Positions 1-7,876 of a stretch of DNA of 64,000 nucleotides are shown here, one piece after another. A program made the position numbers and the translations under genes. Where the stretch lies: positions 62,001 to 126,000 of the forward strand of contig NZ_JAPMLL010000011.1 of NCBI RefSeq assembly GCF_026410255.1, in the 5' to 3' direction. Within the stretch, counting starts at the first letter, position 1. Every line of letters begins with the position of its first letter. The notes under the pieces were generated by a model that did no database searches, had not been told where the DNA came from, and saw only the letters and a list, made by a program, of their open reading frames with translations. This DNA comes from Xanthomarina sp. F1114 (GTDB lineage: Bacteria > Bacteroidota > Bacteroidia > Flavobacteriales > Flavobacteriaceae).

Positions 1-1242
1 AGTTATGGTGTTGATAGTAAAGAATTTCAGAATTATTATCGCGACCTAGCCAAACGCGTTAAGGCAAAAGAAGTAGATTTACTTATTGTGGTAGGTATGT
101 TCTTAACAGGTTTTGATGCGCCAACATTAAATACATTGTTTGTAGATAAAAACTTGCGTTATCACGGTTTAATGCAAGCGTTTTCACGTACTAACCGTAT
201 ATACAATGCTACAAAGACTTTTGGTAATATTGTAACCTTTAGAGATTTAGAACAAGCCACTATAGATTCAATTACACTTTTTGGGGATAGTAGTACAAGA
301 AATGTAGTATTAGAGAAAAGCTATAAAGAATATCTAGAAGGGTTTACAGATATTGCAACAGGAAAAGCACGACGTGGTTATGTTGAGGTGGTAAAAGAAC
401 TGAACGAAAAGTTTCCCAACCCAGATGAAATTGTAACAGAAAAAGATAAGAAGGCTTTTTCTAAACTTTTTGGTGAATATTTACGTGTAGAAAACATACT
501 TCAAAACTACGATGAATTTGCCAATCTAAAAGAATTACAAAGTATAGACATAAACGACCCAGAAGCTGTTGAAGCATTTAAAGAAACACACTTTGTAACA
601 GATGAAGATATAGCTGTTATGCAACAAATAGAGCTACTTGCCGAACGTACCATTCAGGATTATCGTTCTACTTATAATGATATTCGCGATTGGTTAAGAC
701 GTGAGAAAGAAGGTAAAGGAGCAGAAGAATCGGACATCGATTGGGATGATGTAGTTTTTGAAGTCGATTTATTAAAATCGCAAGAAATAAATTTAGATTA
801 TATACTTGAGTTAATTTTTGAGAATAATAAGAAATCTAAAAACAAGGAAGAGCTAGTAGAAGAAATAAGACGTGTAATTCGAGCAAGTATCGGTAATAGG
901 GCAAAAGAAGGCTTAATAGTAGATTTTATTAATGATACAAATTTGGATGATATAAAAGAAAAAGCAACTATTATAGATGCGTTCTTTACTTATGCACAAG
1001 GAAAACAGAAAACAGAAGCTTCAGCATTAATAACAAATGAGAATTTAAATGAAGAAGCTGCAAAACGATATATCTTAACATCATTAAAGCGTGAATATGC
1101 TAGTGAAAATGGCACAGAACTGAATGGTATTTTACCTAAAATGAGTCCTTTAAACCCGCAATACCTAAAAATAAAGCAAAGTGTATTTCAAAAAATATCG
1201 GCTTTTATTGATAAGTATAAAGGTGTAGGAGGGCAATTATAA
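1..1242 (+). CDS. hsdR: Type I restriction enzyme R subunit, C-terminal part (cut by window edge)
   Basis: The frame is open from base 1, so the gene starts outside the window; 413 C-terminal codons are seen. The first part carries the end of a superfamily 2 helicase core: the segment LTGFDAP near codons 33-39 and QAFSRTNRI near codons 60-68 match motifs V and VI of HsdR translocases. The rest is charged and helical, as in the C-terminal HsdR region that docks on the methylase core. HsdR is the ATP-dependent translocase/nuclease of type I restriction-modification. hsdM and hsdS are not in the window and should lie to the left. No frameshift is seen. The gene is followed after 58 bp by a PD-(D/E)XK protein on the same strand. 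Confidence 0.93.
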   Translation, partial: SYGVDSKEFQNYYRDLAKRVKAKEVDLLIVVGMFLTGFDAPTLNTLFVDKNLRYHGLMQAFSRTNRIYNATKTFGNIVTFRDLEQATIDSITLFGDSSTRNVVLEKSYKEYLEGFTDIATGKARRGYVEVVKELNEKFPNPDEIVTEKDKKAFSKLFGEYLRVENILQNYDEFANLKELQSIDINDPEAVEAFKETHFVTDEDIAVMQQIELLAERTIQDYRSTYNDIRDWLRREKEGKGAEESDIDWDDVVFEVDLLKSQEINLDYILELIFENNKKSKNKEELVEEIRRVIRASIGNRAKEGLIVDFINDTNLDDIKEKATIIDAFFTYAQGKQKTEASALITNENLNEEAAKRYILTSLKREYASENGTELNGILPKMSPLNPQYLKIKQSVFQKISAFIDKYKGVGGQL

Positions 1243-1300
1243 TGATTAAGCACATTTATAAACGGTATTTCTAGACCTTAATATTAAATTAAATAGAAAA

Positions 1301-2257
1301 ATGGAATTATATAATGTAAAGAATAACAAATTAGAAAGTATTACTTCAAAACCTTTTAAGTTAGAAAAAGATATACAAGACTTAATTGAAACTAATACAC
1401 AGGAATTGTTTAACCTTGAATTTGTTAAAACAGAATTTACTGTAGATAAATACCGTATAGACTCATTATGCTATGATTCTGATAATAATTCCTTTGTTAT
1501 TATAGAGTACAAGAAAGGAAGCAGCTACTCTGTGATAGATCAAGGTTATACCTATTTACAGTTATTGTTGAATAACAAATCTGATTTTTTATTAGAACTA
1601 TCGCAGCATTTTAATAAAGTGTTACGGGTTGAAGATGTAGATTGGAGCCAGTCAAAGATTATTTTTGTGTCGCCATCTTTTAATTCCTACCAAAAGGATA
1701 GTGTTAATTTTAAAAACCTTCCTTTTGAACTCTATGAAATAAAAAGATTTACTAATGGCGTAATTATTCTTAATAAGCATCAATCAACCTCTAAAGAAAG
1801 TATAGATTCTTTATCCAATCAAAAAACACAAAATGTTATTAGTAGTGTAAATAAGGAAGTGAAAGTTTTTGATGAAGAATATCATCTAAATAAAACTAAT
1901 AGCGAAATGGGAGCAATGTGGGATGAATTAAAACAACGATTGACTGCTTTAGACAATATTGAAATAAACCCCAAAAAGCACTATATAAGTTTAACAGCTA
2001 ACAACAAAGCAATTGCCTATTTTCATTTTAGAAAATCAGCTATTCCAATTGATATTCCTAGAGGAAACCTAAATATAGATGGTACAAAGTCAAAGAATTA
2101 CTTTGATATCGACGACCCAAAAGGTATTGCAGCAGAGCGTTCATGGGAATGGAAGAGTGGCACTAAAGGGAATGTTTATGTTATAAAATGGAATAAAAAC
2201 ACAGATATAGACTATTTAATGTTCCTAATTAAGCAGAAATATAACAATTTAGTATAG
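1301..2257 (+). CDS. PD-(D/E)XK nuclease-like protein with C-terminal DUF5655 domain
   Basis: 318 residues. The N-terminal half has the pattern of a PD-(D/E)XK fold: D54 in RIDSL, then E69-Y70-K71 in IIEYKKG, and a glutamine (Q81) in the following helix. Residues about 200-318 resemble DUF5655, a domain found at the end of 'predicted transport'/restriction-associated proteins in Bacteroidetes. The gene lies 58 bp after hsdR on the same strand and may be cotranscribed with it, suggesting an accessory nuclease or a separate defence gene of the same island. Catalytic activity is inferred from the motif only; the DNA substrate is unknown. The ATG start is preceded by an A-rich stretch, normal for this phylum. 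Confidence 0.75.
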   Translation: MELYNVKNNKLESITSKPFKLEKDIQDLIETNTQELFNLEFVKTEFTVDKYRIDSLCYDSDNNSFVIIEYKKGSSYSVIDQGYTYLQLLLNNKSDFLLELSQHFNKVLRVEDVDWSQSKIIFVSPSFNSYQKDSVNFKNLPFELYEIKRFTNGVIILNKHQSTSKESIDSLSNQKTQNVISSVNKEVKVFDEEYHLNKTNSEMGAMWDELKQRLTALDNIEINPKKHYISLTANNKAIAYFHFRKSAIPIDIPRGNLNIDGTKSKNYFDIDDPKGIAAERSWEWKSGTKGNVYVIKWNKNTDIDYLMFLIKQKYNNLV

Positions 2258-2308
2258 TAATAGAACCACTATAAATAGTCTTAAAATTAACTTAAAAGTG
2301 AAAAATAT

Positions 2309-2339
2309 TTGTAAATTAACTTATAAGTGAATAACTTTG
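2309..2339 (+). promoter_or_regulatory. Promoter of the toxin-antitoxin-chaperone module
   Basis: TTG at 2309-2311 and TAACTTTG at 2332-2339, spaced by 20 bp, match the Bacteroidetes -33/-7 promoter form (TTG, TAnnTTTG). The -7 box lies just inside the reading frame that starts at GTG 2327, so transcription would begin near 2345. Confidence 0.6.
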
Positions 2340-2851
2340 CACACATAAAACCATTGTTTAAGTATAATAGAGTAGCATATTACTCTGTTATATTAAACGA
2401 TAATAAAGAGACCTTGTACGAAGAGTTTGTTAAAAAGCATGAGCTTAAAAACAAAAACAAACTATACCATATTTTAAAATGGATACAAGTAATTGGAAAA
2501 AAGTATGGAGCACAAAAACGTTTTTTCAGAAATGAAGCTTACATCGCAGACACTTCAGCATTACCACCTGTGGGCAAAGACAAAAAACCGTATTACATTG
2601 AAAATGGCAAAAAGAAAAACAATACATTAAGATTGTATTGTTTAAGAGCTAATGAGAATGTAGTTTTTTTGTTTGGTGGTGATATTAAAACAGCAAATAA
2701 AGCTCAAGACTGCCCAAATGTGAAACCTCATTTCTTATTGGCTAATCAACTTACAAAAGCAATAGATGAAGCATTCAAAAATCACGATATAGTTTGGAAT
2801 GATGATTGTACTTTAATTAATTGTGACAAAAACTTTAAACTCTTTTATTAA
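2327..2851 (+). CDS. RelE/HigB-like toxin of a TAC (toxin-antitoxin-chaperone) module
   Basis: Up to 174 residues. The segment LRLYCLRANENVVFLFGG followed by K and A-rich text resembles the central strand and loop of RelE/HigB mRNA-interferase-like toxins. It is followed after 2 bp by an XRE-type antitoxin and then a SecB-like chaperone, the toxin-antitoxin-chaperone order known from HigB1-HigA1-Rv1957. The start is uncertain. The longest frame begins with GTG 2327, but a promoter -7 box overlaps it; an in-frame ATA at 2345 and TTG at 2354 are the next candidates. The family's N-terminus usually begins close to the KPLFKY segment, which supports a downstream start. The toxin mechanism is inferred from similarity. 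Confidence 0.72.
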   Translation: MNNFAHIKPLFKYNRVAYYSVILNDNKETLYEEFVKKHELKNKNKLYHILKWIQVIGKKYGAQKRFFRNEAYIADTSALPPVGKDKKPYYIENGKKKNNTLRLYCLRANENVVFLFGGDIKTANKAQDCPNVKPHFLLANQLTKAIDEAFKNHDIVWNDDCTLINCDKNFKLFY

Positions 2852-2853
2852 TT

Positions 2854-3225
2854 ATGGAATTTCCTAAAAACAACATATTAGACAATTGGTTAGAAGCTAA
2901 TAAAAATACTGAAATAGATAGATTTATTGAAAGAAATTTGGCTATAACTGAAAAAGTATGCGCTGTTTTAAAAGAACGTGGTATCAAGAAAAAACAGTTT
3001 GCTGAAATGTTAGGTAAAAAACCTTCTGAAATATCTAAATGGCTATCTGGTTTGCACAACCTTACCCTAAAGAGTATTACTAAAATGGAAGAGGTTTTAG
3101 ATATTAACCTAATTAATATTGAGCCAATAAAAGAAATCGAATACGTTTATTTAGGATCTATTCCTGGTGGTATGGAAGATGCTATCAATGATTATGAGGA
3201 AACCAATTATAGCGAAGCAAGCTAA
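2854..3225 (+). CDS. XRE-family antitoxin (HigA-like) with C-terminal extension
   Basis: 123 residues. Residues about 38-85 form a Cro/C1-type helix-turn-helix: RGIKKKQFAEMLGKKPSEIS followed by KWLSGLHNLTL. HigA-type antitoxins bind the toxin and repress the operon. After the DNA-binding domain there is a tail of about 35 residues with a hydrophobic patch (YVYLG) and a degenerate acidic end. In TAC modules such a tail is the chaperone-addiction segment that must be covered by the SecB-like protein. The gene begins 2 bp after the toxin stop and its stop overlaps the next start (TAATG). That the tail is an addiction segment is inferred. Confidence 0.83.
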   Translation: MEFPKNNILDNWLEANKNTEIDRFIERNLAITEKVCAVLKERGIKKKQFAEMLGKKPSEISKWLSGLHNLTLKSITKMEEVLDINLINIEPIKEIEYVYLGSIPGGMEDAINDYEETNYSEAS

Positions 3226-3689
3226 TGAGTAAAGGTAAAGAGATTAAAATAGACCCAGAAAAAATACACCTATTTCACATTAATATTGTGGAAAGTGCTA
3301 TTAAGGATGTATCTCAAAAAGGAGATAATAACTTCAATATAAACATAGCACAAACAACAATGCATAATTTAAAAGATGAAAGGGTAAAAATAGGGTTGTT
3401 TCTAGATTTAATCCATGATGAGGTGTCCTCTGATGCTAAAGCACGCTTTGTTTTCGACTTTCATTTTAAAATTGATGAGTTAAATAAGTATTATCAATTA
3501 AAGGAAGATAATTCTCCAATATTTACTGGAGTCCTTATTGCTACGCTTTTAGGTATTAGTTTTTCAACAGCTAGAGGTATTATTTTTGAAAGGTTGTCTA
3601 ATACCAATATGCAAGGGATAATTCTACCTGTAGTTTCTCCTCAAAAAATGCTATCCATGCAGCAAAAAAGTAATAGTGGTAATTCATAA
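3225..3689 (+). CDS. SecB-like chaperone of the TAC module
   Basis: 154 residues, starting in the TAATG overlap with the antitoxin. The C-terminal part (about residues 108-143: an aromatic/AR motif FSTARGIIFERLSN, then a LPVVSPQKML end) follows the SecB pattern seen in the FPYAREC / LAPVNFDALF region of E. coli SecB. The N-terminal part is beta-rich, as in SecB protomers. Position directly after a toxin and an XRE antitoxin is the hallmark of TAC systems, where the chaperone protects the antitoxin from proteolysis. It is probably not the housekeeping secretion SecB, which many Bacteroidetes appear to lack. Assignment rests on pattern likeness and gene order. Confidence 0.7.
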   Translation: MSKGKEIKIDPEKIHLFHINIVESAIKDVSQKGDNNFNINIAQTTMHNLKDERVKIGLFLDLIHDEVSSDAKARFVFDFHFKIDELNKYYQLKEDNSPIFTGVLIATLLGISFSTARGIIFERLSNTNMQGIILPVVSPQKMLSMQQKSNSGNS

Positions 3690-3914
3690 ATACACCAACT
3701 TACCTAAATCAACTTTGCGATGATTTTTAGAAAATAATATAATTATGTTTATGGGTAAACCTAAAAGTAAACGGATTTTTTGTAAAGAAGTAATATTTGA
3801 AATTTGAATATTCATAATATATAGAATAAGCAGGAAGGGCAGGTAATAAGGTGTTCGTCAGTCGTTCTATTTTGTTCCACAAAACATATCTGCAAGCCAA
3901 TTTGTAATATAAAT

Positions 3915-3944
3915 GTTATTGCGAACGCAGTGAAACAATCTCAT
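3915..3944. repeat. Degenerate REP-like repeat (attgcgaacg...gaaacaatctc type)
   Basis: The segment attgcgaacgcagtgaaaca, followed by atctc, resembles the dispersed intergenic repeats of the form cattgcgag...gaagcaatctc found in many Bacteroidetes genomes. Only one copy is visible here and the match is imperfect. Confidence 0.4.
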
Positions 3945-4075
3945 AATCAATAATAGCATAACCTTAAAAAAGCTTGCATATACCATAAATAGCACCACTG
4001 CGGTGGCACATCCTCGTTGGCACTATTTATTTGTTTTATTGCACACATGCTCTCCTTCCTCACCCGTAGCTACTT

Positions 4076-4135
4076 TTGCCCCTTAAAATCCAATAAGGTC
4101 AGCACGATGTGCTGAAATAATTTATTAAGGGGCAA
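4076..4135. repeat. Nested inverted repeat (11-bp outer stem, 7-bp inner hairpin)
   Basis: ttgccccttaa (4076-4086) pairs perfectly with ttaaggggcaa (4125-4135). Inside lies a second perfect hairpin, tcagcac/gtgctga (4099-4105 and 4109-4115). There is no T tract after it, so it is not a simple terminator. It could be a structured RNA or recombination site. Confidence 0.65.
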
Positions 4136-4708
4136 CCGCTACTTAATATGATGCGAGCCTGCGGGTCGCTTCGGGCAAAACCCACATGATTTTATCTTTT
4201 AAAGTTTATTAATACTATAATTGAAAATACCTAAATTCAATTACATCTGTTTTAAGTAAGCATGTGGGTCTGCGGGTGTCACATTTTTTGAACCAATTCA
4301 ATGGCAAATAAGATAACCGCAATGCTACTAAAGAATATTTAATAATTGCATTAACAAAACTTACAATTAACATCAACCTGAACTAACATTTATGTTGCGG
4401 ATTATCCCATTTGCTGACAATAAGCAAGAGCAACTCATTCAGTCGGCAATTCCATCCACGCTAAATAGTTTTTACATTACGGTTTGGCTATTAGATAAAT
4501 CTACATAAACCCTCAAACCCTTTAAATCCTCAAAGCTCTTTTAATTACATAAACGCAAAACCTTAAATGAAAACTATTCTCAAAACCTTCCATTGCCTCT
4601 TTCAATCCCTGCACTTACCTAAACTTGATTATGTCGTTGTATTTATAAAGTAACATCTGACTACCTAAAAAATCAAAAAATCCGCCACCCTTGCGGTAAA
4701 CCGTTGCT

Positions 4709-4749
4709 GTGGTACGCACTTTTGCTAAAATGCAACGTGCTATTACCAC
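4709..4749. repeat. Imperfect long hairpin
   Basis: GTGGTA, GCAC and TTGC on the left arm pair with GCAA, GTGC and TACCAC on the right arm, with a single-base bulge and a short internal loop around taaaat. The arrangement of paired blocks separated by bulges recalls folded recombination sites, but the integron attC core consensus is not clearly present. Confidence 0.5.
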
Positions 4750-4845
4750 ACCACCCTTGCTAATCTCGCAGTCGGCTCGCGCCTTTTAGATTACCTGCCA
4801 AAAGCATATATTTAAGTAGTATTTAAATTAAAGTCTATTTTGAGC

Positions 4846-6024
4846 TTAATTTTTTAAATAGGAATGTAATTTTCTTTTATAACTCTCTTTACATTCATGA
4901 ATAACAGTGTAATACTCTTCATACTTCAAAGAATTAGTATTTCCTTTATTGTTAAATAAATCCCATCTTTTGTATTCAATATCTGTATTTATGAACTTCT
5001 TTAAATTATTTATTTTTTTCTTAAAATTACTTGGCTTGTATTTAAAAATATAGCATGCTCTATTTTCATTTATATTTTCCCATATCACATACACATGTAC
5101 TTTGCGGTAAAAAACGAATAAAATAGCTTCTTCAAAGACAGAGTTGTTGTTTTCCCATAATGCAAAAGCAGCGTCCTTTGTTTTTAGAAATTTTGAAGAT
5201 TCTTTTATGTAATTGTTGCTTTGGTATAATCGTGCAATATCTTTATTACTTATTTGTTTTGTAGTATTATAATTATCGTGAGTATAGCTCCCAATAGTTT
5301 GTTTAGTAGATGTTTTTTTGCTTAAAGTTTCTTTACTAATTATATGTTCCGAAACTATATCCTTTATTTTTCTTATATCACTCGAGAGGGAATATTCAAT
5401 TTTTTTACTGTTTTTGTTAATATAGACTTTGTAAAGAGTTTTGTCATATTTTCTCTGAAAATAGGAGACTTTTATATCATTGAGTATTTTAGTTGGTCCG
5501 TCAATATTAATTGTGAGGTAAACAATATTCGGATCTACTTTTACTCCTTTAGTAGTAAAAATCATATCTTTCCATGTAAAATAGATTTTTTCACAATCCT
5601 CTTTTAGGTATTGTATTTTATCAGGGAGGGCTTCAAATGCTTGATTTATTTCCTCCATGATTTTAGCATTATTGATTTTAGACTTTAACTCTTCAAAATA
5701 CTCCTCTATTTTTTCTTTATATTTTGAATTCTCAATCTGGCTTATTTCAGTTTTATAAGTCTTCTTTTTTTTTTTGGGAGTTACTTCTTTTTTTTTCTTT
5801 AAGCTTTTTGGTTTCTCTTTTTTTAAAACCTTCTTTTTCTTTGGTATTGGATTAAGTCTCTTTGGTTGTACACCTAATAGCATAGCTATTTCATTATTTA
5901 ATGAAGCAGGTATTTCTTCAGGTACAATTCCTTCAAACTTTTCGTCAATTAAATCATTTAGACTGTTCACTTTTATATTGTATACTTTTAACATGTGTTC
6001 AAAAGAATAAGTTTTTTTACTCAT
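4846..6024 (-). CDS. Unknown protein with lysine-rich linker
   Basis: 392 residues, not recognised. Residues about 5-55 look like a small helical domain. Residues 57-95 are a strongly basic linker made of runs of K with P, T and E (for example KKKKVLKKEKPK). Residues about 96-392 form a mixed alpha/beta region rich in K, N and aromatic residues, with an ILFVFYRKVHVYVIWEN segment that reads as consecutive strands. No signal peptide, transmembrane helix or known catalytic motif is visible. The basic linker suggests contact with nucleic acid, which is inference. It lies alone on the minus strand between a structured non-coding stretch and a hairpin-rich intergenic region. Very high AT content agrees with an accessory origin. 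Confidence 0.6.
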   Translation of the reverse strand: MSKKTYSFEHMLKVYNIKVNSLNDLIDEKFEGIVPEEIPASLNNEIAMLLGVQPKRLNPIPKKKKVLKKEKPKSLKKKKEVTPKKKKKTYKTEISQIENSKYKEKIEEYFEELKSKINNAKIMEEINQAFEALPDKIQYLKEDCEKIYFTWKDMIFTTKGVKVDPNIVYLTINIDGPTKILNDIKVSYFQRKYDKTLYKVYINKNSKKIEYSLSSDIRKIKDIVSEHIISKETLSKKTSTKQTIGSYTHDNYNTTKQISNKDIARLYQSNNYIKESSKFLKTKDAAFALWENNNSVFEEAILFVFYRKVHVYVIWENINENRACYIFKYKPSNFKKKINNLKKFINTDIEYKRWDLFNNKGNTNSLKYEEYYTVIHECKESYKRKLHSYLKN

Positions 6025-6504
6025 ATTACGTATGCGTCTAGTTTAAGTCTTATATGTTATTTTCGTTAAATTTAATTTAAAATAATAAAACAAGCAAATT
6101 TAGTAGCCTTCCTCCAGCCAACGCTATTATACTATAAAGTTCAAGCCCTCCGGGTTTTGAAAATAATATTGCACCTATGTTTAGGTGCTTATTTTTAAAA
6201 CCTTTCCATTCGCAATATTTTTTCCAAAAAACTTGACAGTATAGCCACGGCTCCAAGTTTTCGGCTTTCTTTTTTCTTTTTTTCTTTGTCAAAAAAAATT
6301 ATAGGAAGGGTTTATGTTTTTGATTATTACTGATTCCTTCTGAAGAATAAAGGGATAAAATAAAGTAAAAGAAGGTATTCAATGAATTTGAACGACTAAA
6401 CCCTCAAATATTGCCGTAATTTATTATATAAACATACAGGAGCTGAATCCTTATGAAGTCCGTACCAAGTCCGAATGAGTAGTAATTAAAAATTGTTATA
6501 TGTT
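6025..6504. other. Intergenic region with a long hairpin
   Basis: No supported gene. A 71-codon minus-strand frame at 6077-6292 coincides with a long hairpin and is judged non-coding. The part after 6300 shows nothing beyond a short direct repeat aagtccg near 6455-6475. Confidence 0.5.
6153..6202. repeat. Long hairpin with two stacked stems
   Basis: ggttttgaaaata (6153-6165) pairs with tatttttaaaacc (6190-6202) with one mismatch. Inside, gcaccta (6171-6177) pairs perfectly with taggtgc (6182-6188) around a tgtt loop. There is no clear T tract, so a plain terminator is less likely than a structured RNA or element remnant. Confidence 0.6.
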
Positions 6505-7146
6505 ATGGGGAAAATAGCCCAAGGAATTTTAGGAGGACTATCTGGAAAGGTAGGTAATGTTATTGGTGGTAATTGGAAAGGAATTGATTATTTAAGAATT
6601 AAGCCTTCCAGTGTTGCTAATCCAAGAACGGTAGGACAAGTAAATCAAAGAAATAAATTTACTGTAACGTTAGAGTTCTTACAGCCAAATCTTGCATTCG
6701 TGCAGAAAGGGTATAAGAATTATGCGGTGAAAATGACACAGTTCAATGCTGCAATGTCTTATGTGTTGAATAATGCCATTACTGGTATAGCACCAAACTT
6801 TAATGTTGATTATACGCTTGCTTTTTTGAGTAGAGGTAATTTATCTGGAGTATTGAATCCTGGTACTGATTTGTCTACAGCAGGTCAAGTAACATTCAGT
6901 TGGGATGATAATTCTGCTGAAGGAAATGCCAATACAACTGATAAAGCGATGTTGTTAGTTTATAATCCAACAAAGAAAGAATCTATTTCGCAATTAGAAG
7001 GTGCTGATAGAACAGTTGGAACGGAAACCTTAATTATACCTTCAACTTATGCAGGGGACACTGTAGAGTTGTTTATGGCATTCATTGAAGCTGATGGCTC
7101 CAGAGTATCAAATAGCGTTTATTTAGGTAGTGGTACGGCATCTTAA
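6505..7146 (+). CDS. DUF6266 family protein
   Basis: 213 residues from ATG 6505; an upstream in-frame TTG at 6493 is less likely because the family starts with MGKIAQGILGGLSGKVG, exactly as seen from 6505. The sequence has the family features: a glycine-rich N-terminus, an NPRTVGQVNQR segment near residue 40, then a beta-rich body ending in a short polar tail. DUF6266 proteins are common in Bacteroidetes and have no established function; some occur near mobile elements. There is no signal peptide. The gene is followed by a strong terminator and stands as its own unit. Confidence 0.8.
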   Translation: MGKIAQGILGGLSGKVGNVIGGNWKGIDYLRIKPSSVANPRTVGQVNQRNKFTVTLEFLQPNLAFVQKGYKNYAVKMTQFNAAMSYVLNNAITGIAPNFNVDYTLAFLSRGNLSGVLNPGTDLSTAGQVTFSWDDNSAEGNANTTDKAMLLVYNPTKKESISQLEGADRTVGTETLIIPSTYAGDTVELFMAFIEADGSRVSNSVYLGSGTAS

Positions 7147-7171
7147 AAGTGATCCTAGATTAATAGCGATT

Positions 7172-7203
7172 AAACCGTTACATTAAATTGTAACGGTTTT
7201 CTT
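7172..7203 (+). terminator. Rho-independent terminator after DUF6266 gene
   Basis: Perfect 10-bp stem aaaccgttac (7172-7181) / gtaacggttt (7190-7199) followed by T-rich sequence. Confidence 0.85.
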
Positions 7204-7236
7204 ATTTTTATCAATTACATTTCTACATATAGCATA

Positions 7237-7788
7237 ATGGCAAGTAAAAAACAAGATGGATTAATAGCTTTAGGAGGTTTCATTGCTATGATTGGCTATT
7301 TTATGATTGAATATTGGTACATTATTGTACCGATAGCTTTATTTTTTTTAGGGATTTATTTATATAATGAAAGAAAAAAGAGAATAGCTAAACAAGAATA
7401 TTTTAAGGCCATATCTGTTTCAGAAATTGATGAAATGGATGGTATTTTGTTTGAGTATTATGTTCAAAAATTATTAATTAATGAAGGTTACGAAGCTGAA
7501 GTAACCAAAGCATCTAACGATTTTGGTGTTGATATAATAGCCACTTTTGAAAATGATAAGATTGCAATACAAGTAAAAAGACAACAAAGTAATGTTTCGA
7601 GAAGAGCAGTAAGTGATGCTGTTGCTGGTATGAATTATTATGATTGCAATAAATCTATGGTAATTACAAATAGTTACTATTCAAAAGCAGCTTATGAATT
7701 GGCTTCAGTAAATTATTGTGAATTAGTTGATAGAGATGAATTAGTCCAATGGATAATACGTTTTCAGGCAGAAGATATTGAAGAATAA
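7237..7788 (+). CDS. Membrane-anchored Mrr-type restriction endonuclease-like protein
   Basis: 183 residues. Residues 9-23 and 28-43 are two hydrophobic helices, followed by a basic stretch (NERKKRIAK) that keeps the rest in the cytoplasm. Residues 65-175 form a restriction-endonuclease-like Mrr_cat domain: E73 in GILFEYYV, D99 in FGVDII, and Q112-V-K114 in IAIQVKRQ, the (D/E)-QxK catalytic set. Mrr-type enzymes cut modified or foreign DNA. The tethered form is found in many bacteria and its target is mostly unknown. It is the last gene before tRNA-Ser and fits the accessory region. It could also be a housekeeping membrane nuclease-like protein. Confidence 0.8.
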   Translation: MASKKQDGLIALGGFIAMIGYFMIEYWYIIVPIALFFLGIYLYNERKKRIAKQEYFKAISVSEIDEMDGILFEYYVQKLLINEGYEAEVTKASNDFGVDIIATFENDKIAIQVKRQQSNVSRRAVSDAVAGMNYYDCNKSMVITNSYYSKAAYELASVNYCELVDRDELVQWIIRFQAEDIEE

Positions 7789-7831
7789 ATTGTAAAAAAA
7801 GCGGGGATTATGTGGGGATATATTAAAAATA

Positions 7832-7869
7832 AAAACCCTAACTAATTGATTATCAATCGTTAGGGTTTT
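7832..7869. terminator. Bidirectional terminator between Mrr-like gene and tRNA-Ser
   Basis: Perfect 11-bp stem aaaaccctaac (7832-7842) / gttagggtttt (7859-7869) with an inner ttgat/atcaa pairing. A and T runs at both ends allow action in both directions. Confidence 0.8.
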
Positions 7870-7876
7870 ATTTCAG

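Larger units (their letters stand above)
3690..4845. other. 1.15-kb non-coding, hairpin-rich stretch in the defence island
   Basis: No convincing reading frame on either strand. Its GC content is locally higher than the flanking genes. It carries several inverted repeats: 3985-3992/4023-4030 (8 bp), 4076-4086/4125-4135 (11 bp, with an inner 7-bp hairpin 4099-4105/4109-4115), 4180-4188/4261-4269 (9 bp) and 4709-4749 (imperfect stem). It may be a mosaic of mobile-element remnants, recombination sites or structured RNA. Which of these cannot be told from sequence alone. Confidence 0.6.

Noticed and set aside
4709-4749. Hairpin read as an integron attC site
   Set aside because: The stem blocks resemble an attC fold, but the RYYYAAC/GTTRRRY core is not clearly present, there is no integrase, and there is no cassette array.
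6077-6292. 71-codon minus-strand open frame
   Set aside because: It coincides with a long hairpin, has a K-run start and no recognisable family or neighbour support; a chance frame through a structured non-coding region is more likely.
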